Of a stretch of 64,000 bases of DNA, positions 18,374 to 27,821 are shown piece after piece. Each line of letters begins with the position of its first letter. Within the stretch, counting starts at the first letter, position 1. The notes under the pieces are model-generated. The model saw only the letters and a list, made by a program, of their open reading frames with translations. It was not told where the DNA came from and made no database searches. The DNA is from CAWHHZ01 sp963829355 (GTDB taxonomy: Bacteria; Acidobacteriota; Thermoanaerobaculia; Gp7-AA8; JAHWKK01): the NCBI GenBank assembly GCA_963829355.1, contig CAWHHZ010000020.1:1-64000 (forward strand), written 5' to 3'. The position numbers and the translations under genes are program-made.

Positions 18374-18538
18374 CTAGCGGCGCTGAGCCCCGGCACTCCG
18401 CTCGAATTTTGCTTCTCTCGACCGAGCAACCTGGCGCAGCGCAGCCTCCACGGTGGCTCTCGCCGTCGACTCGCCGAGCACTTCTCTCGCCCGATCCAGG
18501 AGCTCCTGATCAATTTCGATTGTCGTGCGCTTGATCAT
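18374..18538 (-). CDS. VapB-type antitoxin (orphan, 54 residues)
   Basis: The ATG at 18538 encodes 'MIKRTTIEIDQELLDRAREV' followed by 'LGESTARATVEAALRQVA'. This matches the ribbon-helix-helix VapB (DUF2191-type) antitoxins, where 'RTTI-I-D-ELL--A-EVLG' and 'TVEAALR' are the conserved words. These proteins neutralise a PIN-domain RNase encoded immediately downstream. Here no PIN gene follows; 35 bases after the stop the dispersed palindrome begins. It is therefore an orphan antitoxin or a remnant of a lost VapBC pair. Confidence 0.7.
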   Translation of the reverse strand: MIKRTTIEIDQELLDRAREVLGESTARATVEAALRQVARSREAKFERSAGAQRR

Positions 18539-18825
18539 GCATACATATTTACCCGGCTATCCATATGCCTCATTCCGGAGCTCGAGTGACGAGTGAGTCG
18601 GCTCTGGGGGCGTCCCGACAGACCGTAGAGAGTGTTTGGAAGGTGATCGAAATTCGTCGGGCGCGAGTAGGCACGCTCCGACAAGGAAACCACCGCCGAG
18701 CGCAGACCTGACCCCAGCCTCTGCGACAAAAGACGTGACCCCCCAAGACACAACACTCCATTAAACCACCGATCGAACAGCCCGAAGAGATGTGACTCAA
18801 GGCTCATCGTTGAAAAGTAATCTCA
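18539..18825. other. Intergenic stretch with repeat debris
   Basis: No gene is seen. It contains CTGACCCCAGCC and AAGACGTGACCCCCC words that resemble the ends of the CCGACCAAAGACCTGACCCC repeats abundant in the 42-63 kb island. Confidence 0.35.
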
Positions 18826-21800
18826 TCATGGCGTCGGAGTTGCGATCGGAGTCACACACGTACTGTTCGCCACGGTAGTGATTGTTCCGGCCGCAAAGAC
18901 ACTCGCCGCAGCCGGATTGTTGGTCAACAGCACCGTGGATGCCGGGTCGCCGAGATTAGCGCTGCCTCGCTCCAACTGCGCCGTACCACCAGTCCGGATC
19001 ATCCCGAGGGCATCGGCATTAACCCCGCCGCCAAACGCATCCGCTCCACCAAGCGCAATCGTATTCGAGGCCGCCGCAACGCAGAGAGAGCCCGAAGTCG
19101 TCTGAAACAGAACGTTCTCGAAAGCAGTGGTATCCCCGGGCTGCGTGGCCACATTGTTAGAATTGAACGTCACGTCCAGGTCGGCGGAATTGTTCGTATT
19201 GAAGAAGGCTCCCTGCTGGTTGTGGTTCGAGATGGTATTGCCCGTAACGAGCACCCGAGTGACCGAATTGTCATCTGCTGCCAGTGGTGCCTCGATTCCG
19301 AAGCCGAACTTCGAGCCGGTGATCGTGTTTCCGGTGATCCGGCCATCCACCTGGGTAAAGTCATTGGCGCCGATGAGAATCGCCGAGTTCGATGATGAAT
19401 TCATCTGGTTGCCATTGATCGTATAGCGGAGGCGCGGTCCGTTCGCCAGACTGGTTCCTCCCGTCGCGTTGAGCTCGATCGCGTTGTCACTACGCATGTT
19501 GGGCGCGCCATTGTCGAATCCCGTAAACGTATTGCCGTCGATCGTGATGTTCAGAATCGCGCCAGAGTTTCCGCTCGTCGTCCCCATGATGCCGTCACTC
19601 TCGAGGTTCAGGAACGTCGAGGACCCGCCGATGCTGGCCGTCGTCTGCGCCGTGCCGAGAACCTCGATCTGGAGCCCATCCTCTCCGAACATCAGTGACC
19701 CGGTATTGGCCGTCCCCGAGAACCGGCTTCCCGTGATCGTGAGAGCGAGTGTTCCGCTCGAGTTCTGAACCCGCATGCCGAACTCCACCGCGGCATCGAC
19801 CGTCGTGTTGCTGACCGTCGCTGTGCCGTCCAGGTTGTTGAAACCGACGCCTTCGAACGAGATCCCACTGTCACCGTTATCGTTTCCGGCGTTGTAGATC
19901 TCGCTGTTACTGATCGCGAAGTTCGTGACATCCGTCCCATCGATGCCGTGGTTATTCGTTCTCGCAATTCGCATGTTGGTGAATACGACGTCATCGACGC
20001 TGACAAGATCGATCCCGTCTCCACCGATGTTGTTCGTGGCGTCTTTGGGCTGGCCGAGAGTGGCTGTTCCGTCACCCAGCACCATATTGCGTAGAGTGAA
20101 GCCACCCCTCACGTTGTTCACGCTCACCGCGTCTCCCGTGGTGGACTGAATCGTTCCACCCGTTCCGTCGGTGGTTCCTGTCCCCGTCACTTCGAACGCC
20201 CCTGTCGACCCGGTGCCATTCAGAACGATTCCGTTCGCCGAGCCATTCGCCGACACGTTGCGGAATGTCACGTCGTCGCTTCCGATGGTCGTGCCGCCAG
20301 CGATGTTGACCGCGACGCCCGTGGCGAGCGAGGTGTCCACGTCGTTGCTTCCGGTGACGTGCACGGTGCCACCACCGGTTGCCTGGAAGCCCTCTTCGGT
20401 ACCGGACGCGGCTGAGGTGTCGATGTCCATGCCGCCGTCGAAGCGCAGGATTGAACCTACATTGTTCTCCAGCCGAATGCCGAAGCCGTTGTCGTCGATG
20501 AAGCCGTTGAAGTCGACCGTCCCGCCCGTGTGCGTGGTCACTTCCACCGAGCGTCCGGTCGAGGTGGTGCTGATCGAGGCGTCGACACGGACATCTCCGT
20601 TTCCTCCGGAGATATCGACACCGCGGTTGGTCTGGTTCGCCAGGCTGCCGCCGAGGGAGGTGAAGTCGCCGCTCGGTACGTTTGTCAGGAGGATCCCGTT
20701 CGCCCCACCAGTCGAGCTCGTCGAGTCGAACGTCACGCCGCTCGCACCGATCGTCGTACTGCCGATGAAGACGACGGTGCCCGTCGTCGTGTCCGCCGTC
20801 GTCGAGACTCCGCCCGAGGTGACATTGACCGTACCGCCGTTGGTCGCGTTGAACGCTGTGCCCGTTCCAGTATCCAGGTCGAGACCACCGGTGAAGTTCA
20901 TTGTGGCACCCGCACCCTGACCATTGCTGTCGAGCAGGATGCCGGAACCGTCGTCGTCGATGAAACCGCTGAACAGGATCGTCGACGCCGCGGCTCCGCC
21001 GTGATTGCGGATGTCGACGGAGTTGCCCAACGTGTTGGTGATCGTCCCGGCGTACGTGATGTTTCCCTCGCTGCTGAGGGAGTTGAAGGCATCTCCCGTC
21101 GTTCCGCTGATCGAGCTCGTCGCATCCGCAGCCGAGAAGGCACCGGTCAAATCGTCAAGCGAGACGCCCTCGCCGCCGGTGGTCGCGATCGCGAGCTGGC
21201 CGGTGAAGGTCACGCCGACGCTCGAGTCGGTCACGCTGACGCCATCGCCAGCGGTCGATCCGATCGTCGTGGTTCCGGATACCTGGAAGCTGCCCGAGGT
21301 GTTCAGCAGATCGAGACCCGTCGTGCCGCTGTTCTGTGAGGTGACCGTCGTCAACGCGAAGCTCTGCAGGTCCAGGTCGTTCACATCGATTGCCGGCCCG
21401 TCGATCGTGTCGATCGTGCCCGCATTCGTCGTCATCTGGAACCCGGTACCCGCCGCCGCGTTGAACAATCCGTTGCCACCCACTTCGAGCGCCGGCTCGT
21501 CGAGTCCGCCTGCCGTGCCCGCCCAGACGTCGAGCGCCCCGAGGCTCAAGTCGCCGGTCACATTGAGGAGCTTCAGCCCGGAGCCGCCGACGCGATTCGC
21601 CGCGGAACCGATCATCGTTCCCGTTCCGCACGCGACCTCGTCGCCCGTGAAGTCGGCGTCGGAGGGATCGGCGTCGAAAATCGCGCCGGAAATCACGATC
21701 CCGTCACCAACTGTGTTTCCGGAAACCGTGTTACCGCAGAAGGACGTCACGTAGAGTGTGCCGCCTGCCGCAACCAGGTTGACCGCGGTGACATCGGATT

Positions 21801-24800
21801 CGATGTCGACGTTGTCGTCGATCGCGACTTCCAGCGACCCGCCCGCGGATGTGACTGTCAGAGCGACGGCAATCGAGTCCAGGGTATTGTCGTGGATCGA
21901 GCTCGTCATCGTTCCGGCCGTTGTTGTCACCGCGACCGCATTCGCATTGCTCTCGATGTCGAAGCCCGCGAGCTCGACGCCAGTCAAGTCCGTGATCGTG
22001 AACCCGTTCGACGCCCCGCCCTGAACAAGCGGCTTGACGTTCGCCACGCTGTCGAAGAGCGTCTCCGGTCCCGACCCGAGGTCGACGACCAGATCGACTC
22101 CCTCTCCGAGGATCGTCTGATTCGCTTTGGCCGTGTAGCCTCCCACATAAGGATCGACACTCGAGTTGCCCGCGAAGACGTAGATCACGTCACCCGACAG
22201 CGCGGCATCCTCGGCGTCGTCTGCAAGGGCGTCATCGGGTCCGTCCTCGTCGACGAGGCTCGTGAACGGATCCGACGAGGTGCCGATTCCGGTGTCGTCA
22301 GCGCCGCCGTTGTTGGAGTTGTCGACGAACCAGACGCACGTCGACCCGACATTCAATGTCACCGTCGCCGTGTCCTGTCCGCCCTCGGCGTCCTCGATCG
22401 TGTAGGTGAAGCTGTCCGCCACGCCTCGGTCTCCACTCTCGGGCGTATAGATGAACGAGCCGTCAGCATAGAGTGTCACCGCTCCACCCTGGTTGGTCGT
22501 CACGGTGAACTCGGGGCCGGTCGTGTCGTTCGTCAGGCCGCTCGCCCCGATGAGCGTGACCGCGGTTCCTTCCACCGGATCCGAGTCACCGACGAGCACG
22601 TTGTCCGAGATCGTCCGGGAAACCGAGCCCGAGGCTGTCGCGGTCTGGCCCGCACTCGTCTCGACGACGATCTCGATGTTGCAGGTTGCCGAGATCGTCT
22701 CGTCGTCCGCCACCGGAGCATCGTTCACCGGATTGACCGTGATCGTCACCGTCGCCAGGTTCGAGTCGACCGAACCATCGTTTGCACGGTAGGTGAAGCT
22801 GTCCGAGCCGTTGAAGTTCGCATTGGGCGTGTAGCTGAACGACCCGTCCGCGTTGAGCGTCAACGAGCCGTTACTCGTCGTCGTGTCCAGAACCACCGTC
22901 AGAGCCTCGACATCGATATCGGTGTCGTTTGCGAGCACACCGGGCGCGGACACGATCAGCGCGTTGTCCTCATCGGTCATGTAGGCGTCATCGATCGCTA
23001 CCGGCGCGTCGTTCACGCCACTGACCGTCACCGTCACGGTCGCCGTGTCGACCCCGCCGTTCCCGTCGCCGATCGTGTAGGTGAACGTGTCGGCGACCAT
23101 CTCGGTGTCGTCGAGTGCCTGGAGCGCCGCCGCGCCCGTCGGGTCGTAGCTGAATGAGCCGTCCGCGTTGACGTTGACCGCGGCGCCCAGCGCGCTCGTC
23201 GCGTCGAACCCCGTCACCGTCAAAGGATCGCTATCGGGGTCCGTGTCGTTGGCCAGGACGCCGGTCGCCGGGATGTTGAGTGCGGTGTCCGAGTCCGTCG
23301 CGTCTGCGTCGTCAACCGCGGCCGGATCGTCATTGAGCGCGTTCACCGTGATCGTCACCGTCACCACGTTCGAGTCCAGTGTGCCGTCGTTCGCGTGATA
23401 CGTGAACGAGTCCGCCCCGTTGAAGTTCAGGTCCGGCGTGTACGTGAACGAACCGTCCGCGGCCAGGACCAGCGTCCCGTCGGAGACGTCCGTGTCGAGC
23501 ACTGCCGTCAGTGCGTCGCTGTCCGGGTCCGTGTCGTTGTCGAGCACGCCTGGTGCGGCCACGATCAGAGCCGTGTCCTCCGGCGTTGCGTACCCATCCA
23601 ACACCGCCACCGGCGTCTCGTTGACGTCGGTCACGTCGACCGTGATCGTCGCCGTATCCGTCAGGTTCCCGTTCCCATCATCGGTCACCTGAACCGTCAG
23701 GACGTATTGCGGGGTCGTCTCGTAATCGAGCTGCGTACCGTCGGCCACCGTGATCTGACCCGTCATCGCATCGATCGCGAACGCGCCTGAGCCGTTCCCG
23801 GCCGTGATCGCCCAGCTCAGCATGTCTCCGTCCACGTCGCTCGCCACGACTGTTCCCACGACGGTCGTGTTCGGACTGTTCTCCGGAACGCTCAGCGTCT
23901 GATCAGCCACGACCGGAGCCGTATTGTCGTTGACGACAGTGATCGTCACCGTCGCGATGTTCGAGCCGAGCTCACCGTCATCGACCGAGAAGGTGAACGA
24001 GTCGGGTCCGAAGTACCCCGGATCGGGCGTGTAGGTCAGATCCGGAGCCGTTCCGCTCAGCGCTCCGTTCGTCGGAGAGGTCTCGATCGTGTACGTCAAC
24101 GGATCCCCGTCCGGGTCCGTTGCAGTCAGGGTGATCGCCACTGCTGTATCCGAAGTCGTCCCGACCGCCTGGTCGTCTGCGATCGGTGCTTCGTTCGCGA
24201 AGTTCACGATGTCGTAGCGGAGGAACATGATGTCAGACTCCACACCCGCGAACGCCGCTGCCAGATCTCCCGCTGGTGCGTCGCCTGTCGCATCCGTCCC
24301 GAGCTGTGGCTCACCGGTCCAGTCTCCCGTCATTCCGTCGAGCACGAAGCCGGCCGCGTACGCCACGGTCGCGCCGCCAAGCATCAGGACGATCACCATC
24401 AGCGTCCGCGTCTCCGGACGGTTGCGCATCACCACCAGTGCCGTGATCACCAGAAGAAGCCCGAGGAAGATCAGGCCCCACTCTCCGACTGTCGGGATAT
24501 TCGCCGGAGCGACAGCCAGCACGATCAACATCGGGTTTCCGCCGCTCAGCAGCAGCGCGTCGAGATCACCACTCGCCGCCGAGCCAGTCTCGAAACCGAC
24601 GTGGATCACGTTCCCGCTCGTCATTGCCGACAGCGGAAGATAGCTCTCGACGACGAACGATCCCCCGATTCCGTTGCCGATCCCCACTGGCCATGGCGGA
24701 GGATAAGGCGAGGTGATCGCGACCGGCGGACCAAACGTGTCAGTTCCCGGGTCGATACAGCTCCGTGTCTCCACTCCAGTGACCGTCGGCAGACCACCCG

Positions 24801-25002
24801 TCGCGTCCACCGTCGTCGTGTGGATCATCTCCACACCCGCGAATGCACCGTCCACGGTCATCACGCTGCAACCGGTTGCAACGTCATTATCCAGGTCGAG
24901 CAGCGCCCGGATCTCGGTCGTCGCCGCCGAGGCGGCGTTCGTAAAGACGAGGAGAACGATCAGCGTGACGGAAAGGCGCGCGAAGCGGTGGCCGTGAGGC
25001 AT
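18826..25002 (-). CDS. Giant secreted adhesin-like protein with internal IPTL-CTERM-like segment
   Basis: The 2058-residue product from ATG 25002 has a signal peptide (to about residue 26), a domain to about 165, then 'IPTVGEWGLIFLGLLLV' (about 169-186), basic 'MRNRPETR', and a second hydrophobic stretch to about 220. IPTL-CTERM signals normally end a protein, but here they are followed by 1800 residues. Next come tandem cadherin/Ig-like modules with 'VLANDTDPDSDPLTVTGF'-type repeats (about 260-900). From about 1000 on, Asn/Gly/Thr-rich repeats form a probable right-handed beta-helix. Acidic, Cys-poor and surface exposed; adhesion or matrix roles are inference. Confidence 0.85.
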   Translation of the reverse strand: MPHGHRFARLSVTLIVLLVFTNAASAATTEIRALLDLDNDVATGCSVMTVDGAFAGVEMIHTTTVDATGGLPTVTGVETRSCIDPGTDTFGPPVAITSPYPPPWPVGIGNGIGGSFVVESYLPLSAMTSGNVIHVGFETGSAASGDLDALLLSGGNPMLIVLAVAPANIPTVGEWGLIFLGLLLVITALVVMRNRPETRTLMVIVLMLGGATVAYAAGFVLDGMTGDWTGEPQLGTDATGDAPAGDLAAAFAGVESDIMFLRYDIVNFANEAPIADDQAVGTTSDTAVAITLTATDPDGDPLTYTIETSPTNGALSGTAPDLTYTPDPGYFGPDSFTFSVDDGELGSNIATVTITVVNDNTAPVVADQTLSVPENSPNTTVVGTVVASDVDGDMLSWAITAGNGSGAFAIDAMTGQITVADGTQLDYETTPQYVLTVQVTDDGNGNLTDTATITVDVTDVNETPVAVLDGYATPEDTALIVAAPGVLDNDTDPDSDALTAVLDTDVSDGTLVLAADGSFTYTPDLNFNGADSFTYHANDGTLDSNVVTVTITVNALNDDPAAVDDADATDSDTALNIPATGVLANDTDPDSDPLTVTGFDATSALGAAVNVNADGSFSYDPTGAAALQALDDTEMVADTFTYTIGDGNGGVDTATVTVTVSGVNDAPVAIDDAYMTDEDNALIVSAPGVLANDTDIDVEALTVVLDTTTSNGSLTLNADGSFSYTPNANFNGSDSFTYRANDGSVDSNLATVTITVNPVNDAPVADDETISATCNIEIVVETSAGQTATASGSVSRTISDNVLVGDSDPVEGTAVTLIGASGLTNDTTGPEFTVTTNQGGAVTLYADGSFIYTPESGDRGVADSFTYTIEDAEGGQDTATVTLNVGSTCVWFVDNSNNGGADDTGIGTSSDPFTSLVDEDGPDDALADDAEDAALSGDVIYVFAGNSSVDPYVGGYTAKANQTILGEGVDLVVDLGSGPETLFDSVANVKPLVQGGASNGFTITDLTGVELAGFDIESNANAVAVTTTAGTMTSSIHDNTLDSIAVALTVTSAGGSLEVAIDDNVDIESDVTAVNLVAAGGTLYVTSFCGNTVSGNTVGDGIVISGAIFDADPSDADFTGDEVACGTGTMIGSAANRVGGSGLKLLNVTGDLSLGALDVWAGTAGGLDEPALEVGGNGLFNAAAGTGFQMTTNAGTIDTIDGPAIDVNDLDLQSFALTTVTSQNSGTTGLDLLNTSGSFQVSGTTTIGSTAGDGVSVTDSSVGVTFTGQLAIATTGGEGVSLDDLTGAFSAADATSSISGTTGDAFNSLSSEGNITYAGTITNTLGNSVDIRNHGGAAASTILFSGFIDDDGSGILLDSNGQGAGATMNFTGGLDLDTGTGTAFNATNGGTVNVTSGGVSTTADTTTGTVVFIGSTTIGASGVTFDSTSSTGGANGILLTNVPSGDFTSLGGSLANQTNRGVDISGGNGDVRVDASISTTSTGRSVEVTTHTGGTVDFNGFIDDNGFGIRLENNVGSILRFDGGMDIDTSAASGTEEGFQATGGGTVHVTGSNDVDTSLATGVAVNIAGGTTIGSDDVTFRNVSANGSANGIVLNGTGSTGAFEVTGTGTTDGTGGTIQSTTGDAVSVNNVRGGFTLRNMVLGDGTATLGQPKDATNNIGGDGIDLVSVDDVVFTNMRIARTNNHGIDGTDVTNFAISNSEIYNAGNDNGDSGISFEGVGFNNLDGTATVSNTTVDAAVEFGMRVQNSSGTLALTITGSRFSGTANTGSLMFGEDGLQIEVLGTAQTTASIGGSSTFLNLESDGIMGTTSGNSGAILNITIDGNTFTGFDNGAPNMRSDNAIELNATGGTSLANGPRLRYTINGNQMNSSSNSAILIGANDFTQVDGRITGNTITGSKFGFGIEAPLAADDNSVTRVLVTGNTISNHNQQGAFFNTNNSADLDVTFNSNNVATQPGDTTAFENVLFQTTSGSLCVAAASNTIALGGADAFGGGVNADALGMIRTGGTAQLERGSANLGDPASTVLLTNNPAAASVFAAGTITTVANSTCVTPIATPTP

Positions 25003-25196
25003 TAGCAGTCTCCTGGTCGATGAGTGAACCGTAGGGGGAGACACGAGTCTATAACAGGATTCGCCTGTCCATCCTTTCGACAGGTGTCCTGATAGTGGAT
25101 ATGAACAGGAGTGCCTGGAAAGACTAAGTGTTTGTTTGCAGGCAGTTTGTACGTTGGCTCGAATCTGGCGTTTTACTCTTCGCAGGGAGAACGATC

Positions 25197-26234
25197 ATGA
25201 TTGCCGAAATCAGCGCCGCAGAGCGACCGACCAGCGTTCCACGATTCGTGGCGCCAATCGAGCCGGAGCTTTATGAACATCTGATGCAGCTCGTCTCAGA
25301 CGGTGTCTATGTCGTTGATCGGGATCGAAAAGTTCTTCTTTGGAACGCCAGAGCCGAAGAAATGACTGGTCGAAGCGCACAGGACGTGATCGGAAACCAT
25401 TGCGCGGATCGCGTCCTGAAGCATTGCGACAGCTCCGGAGAGATCTTGTGCGGCAAGAAGTGCCCAATGGCAGCAACGATGCGAGATGGAAAGCCACGGT
25501 CGATCGAGGCTTATTTTCTTCACAAGGAGGGACGGCGGGTTCCTGTCGAAGTTCGCTCGAGCCCGATTCGCGACGAGTTCGGGGCGATCATCGGTTGCGC
25601 TGAGCTTTTCACGGATCTGTCGGACCGGAACGCTCTTCTGGAACGGCTCGACACGGCACACGACCACGCGCGTACTGATCCGTTGACCGGTATCGCAAAC
25701 CGGCGCTATCTCGACGAGCTGCTGAGCTCGATCGGGGGAAGACGAAACGACTCCGACGTCGGCTTCATCTTTGTCGACATCGATCACTTCAAGCGGATCA
25801 ACGATACCTGGGGGCACGACGTCGGAGATCGGGTGCTGGTCCAGGTTGCCCGGACCATCAGGGACGTCGTTCGCTCCTTCGATACCGTCGGCCGGTGGGG
25901 AGGTGAAGAGCTCGTGGTCATCGCGCCGGATACGAAGCTCACCGAAGCGGTGGCACTTGCCGAACGAATCCGCGCCGTCGTGGGACAGATCGAAGTCGAC
26001 GTTGCAAACGAGATGGTCCGCCCGACCGTGTCGATCGGGGTTACCACACTCCGGAATCACGAATGTGCTGACGACGCCATGGGTCGGGCGGACCAGCTCA
26101 TGTACGAAAGCAAGCGGAATGGCCGGAACCGGGTCACCGCCGGATCGCCGTATCCGGATCCAATGAACTCATGGGACCGCACGAATTGCAGCGCCTCGCG
26201 CAACGAGCACGCGCGATCGTTCGCCGCGGTGTAA
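25197..26234 (+). CDS. PAS-GGDEF diguanylate cyclase
   Basis: From ATG 25197 (GGGAGA upstream) the product is 345 residues. A PAS domain covers about 25-150, with a Cys-rich insertion 'CADRVLKHCDSSGEILC' and 'GKKCPM' seen in some PAS sensors. A GGDEF domain covers about 160-325 with the signature 'GRWGGEELVVIA' (GGEEL, active). No RxxD inhibitory site is seen five residues before the motif. It would make cyclic di-GMP in the cytoplasm in response to a PAS-sensed signal. The last 20 or so residues run into a foreign sequence resembling the start of a sigma-factor gene on the other strand, so the natural C-terminus was probably replaced. Confidence 0.9.
   Translation: MIAEISAAERPTSVPRFVAPIEPELYEHLMQLVSDGVYVVDRDRKVLLWNARAEEMTGRSAQDVIGNHCADRVLKHCDSSGEILCGKKCPMAATMRDGKPRSIEAYFLHKEGRRVPVEVRSSPIRDEFGAIIGCAELFTDLSDRNALLERLDTAHDHARTDPLTGIANRRYLDELLSSIGGRRNDSDVGFIFVDIDHFKRINDTWGHDVGDRVLVQVARTIRDVVRSFDTVGRWGGEELVVIAPDTKLTEAVALAERIRAVVGQIEVDVANEMVRPTVSIGVTTLRNHECADDAMGRADQLMYESKRNGRNRVTAGSPYPDPMNSWDRTNCSASRNEHARSFAAV
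26134..26163 (-). pseudogene. Remnant of a sigma-factor gene start
   Basis: On the minus strand this reads 'MSSLDPDTAIRR', nearly the same as the start 'MSPFDPDTAIGG' of the sigma factor at 17381-18124. Upstream of it lies a copy of the same dispersed palindrome that precedes that gene. The fragment lies inside the 3' end of the GGDEF gene. Confidence 0.5.
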
Positions 26235-26237
26235 CGG

Positions 26238-26292
26238 TGGGGGTCGGGCTTCCAGGCCCGACTCGCGGGGGGCTCCGGCCCCCAGCAGGAAA
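26238..26292. repeat. Dispersed palindrome GTCGGGCTTCCAGGCCCGAC, copy 3
   Basis: GTCGGGCTTCCAGGCCCGAC then GGGGGGCTCCGGCCCCC, as in the copies at 18146 and 18291. It stands just after the GGDEF stop codon. Confidence 0.75.
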
Positions 26293-26515
26293 AGCCTCCG
26301 ATTGTCTACTGTGCGTCGCCGGATCGCGGCGCATCTGCTGTGTTGCGCTCGATCCGGCTCCTCCACCTTCCACTCTCCCGCGTCGCGGGATCGCTCGACT
26401 ATACGGATCTCCAGTCAAATACGTCGTCTCGATCATCACGCTCAGCGAAGACACCAGGGGTGTCGAGAGCACCGCCGATCGAAGACTGACACTCGAGAGG
26501 CTCGCGCAGCCACAG

Positions 26516-27553
26516 TCACAGCGTGATCCGGCGTATCCTCACGCCTGCGGAGTCAGACTGAACGATCGTGAAGTCGATGATACCGATCGTCTTCCCCTCT
26601 GCCGACTCGGCGCGCACTCGCCATCTGCCGGGGGCGGCATTGGCTTTTGAAGAATATCCTCGATACCCGTCGGCCCGGCCACTTCGAATCGTGAAGGGAA
26701 TCACGTCCGAGGTGACCCATTTGCCGGTGACTTCATCTCGTTTCTGCCAACGGTGCCGGACCGTGGTCTCGAGTCCACGCGGAATGAAGATCGATGAGAA
26801 GCAGAAGACCGGCTCCGAGCCCCGCCGGTGGAACACGGGTGAAGAGCGAAGCCAGAACCGTCGGTGACGGGACGGCTCGATCTGCGCGGTGTAGTGGCCG
26901 GCGCGTTTCTCGACATGATGCGCGATGAAAAGCTCCTTTTTCACCAGCGGGACGGGAGGAAGGATGTTGGCGACGTGGAGAAGCAGGAGTAGTGCACCGA
27001 CCGCGAAGGATGGAAGGACCGATGCCTTCTTCTTCGACAGAAGCCACAGGACGAGTGTCGCGCTGAGCGCGACGCCGGTGCTCACATAGAACCACGTCGA
27101 CTGCATGCTGCGGAAAGCATGGGGGAGTGCGAAGTTGAAGAACATGATTCCGCAGGTCGTAAACAGCGTCCAGGAGAGCGTGAGTCGGGAGTAACGGTGT
27201 TCGACAAACTCGTTCCCGATCAGAAGGCCGGTCAGCCCCAGCACGAGTATGAACCCACCAATCTCACTGGAACTGAGAAAATAGAAGATTACGAGAGCAC
27301 TGAAGATCCCTCCGAAGAAAAACTGGAGCGCGACGTTCTGATAGTCCTTCCATCGGTGCTCGATCTCACGACCGATAACGAAGAGGATGGTCGCGGCGAT
27401 CAGGTAGTAAATCGTAAGGACGACGAAATCGATCGGGACGATCCGGCGGCCCAGGGTGAAGGCGTCGAAGACGAATCCACCGAAAAACGATATTGCGGGA
27501 AGTGTCCGCGCAAGACGGGGATACCGCTGGCTGAGTTCGTCAAGGTTCAGCAT
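26516..27553 (-). CDS. DUF2914 integral membrane protein, copy 1
   Basis: The 345-residue protein has about six to seven membrane segments (residues 20-215) and a C-terminal soluble DUF2914 domain ('ETTVRHRWQKRDEVTGKWV', 'SKANAAPGRWRVRAESAEG', 'IGIIDFTIVQ'). The function is unknown. The protein at 61636-62673 is a near-identical copy (same length, roughly 95 percent identical by eye). DNA similarity extends only a few tens of bases beyond each end of the gene. Confidence 0.85.
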   Translation of the reverse strand: MLNLDELSQRYPRLARTLPAISFFGGFVFDAFTLGRRIVPIDFVVLTIYYLIAATILFVIGREIEHRWKDYQNVALQFFFGGIFSALVIFYFLSSSEIGGFILVLGLTGLLIGNEFVEHRYSRLTLSWTLFTTCGIMFFNFALPHAFRSMQSTWFYVSTGVALSATLVLWLLSKKKASVLPSFAVGALLLLLHVANILPPVPLVKKELFIAHHVEKRAGHYTAQIEPSRHRRFWLRSSPVFHRRGSEPVFCFSSIFIPRGLETTVRHRWQKRDEVTGKWVTSDVIPFTIRSGRADGYRGYSSKANAAPGRWRVRAESAEGKTIGIIDFTIVQSDSAGVRIRRITL

Positions 27554-27709
27554 TCAAGCCCCCGATTGTAACCGGGGAGCCGGCCCGAGCCACGGACGTT
27601 CGAACCAGCACACCGGAGGAGTGCCGGATTTCCCTTTTCCGTCGGGAACCATCACTTCACGGTGGAAACGCGTCAATGTCTCGAGATGGTCGTGAGCAAG
27701 CAAGAACAG

Positions 27710-27816
27710 CACACCGGAGGTGTGCCAGAAGGTAGAGTGGTAGCGCCGGAGGTGCAACCACCGGTTCAGGTCCCCCGCCCGACCACGCAGCACCCCGGCA
27801 GGGGTGCCGGACCTCG
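27710..27816. repeat. Multi-hairpin repeat (CACACCGGAGGTGTG family), copy 1
   Basis: The unit has three hairpins: CACACCGGAGGTGTG, GGTGGTAGCGCCGGAGGCGC with AACCACC, and GCACCCCGGCAGGGGTGC. Other copies lie at 39802, 47783, 50327 and 63399. A short partial copy precedes it near 27608. Confidence 0.75.
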
Positions 27817-27821
27817 GACGC

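Noticed and set aside
17345..18589. 414-residue forward open frame opposite the sigma factor
   Set aside because: It is the antisense of the sigma-factor gene and the orphan antitoxin; the minus-strand products have clear family motifs.
20530..23157. Long forward open frames opposite the giant adhesin
   Set aside because: They mirror the low-complexity, GC-biased repeats of the minus-strand gene and have no independent features.
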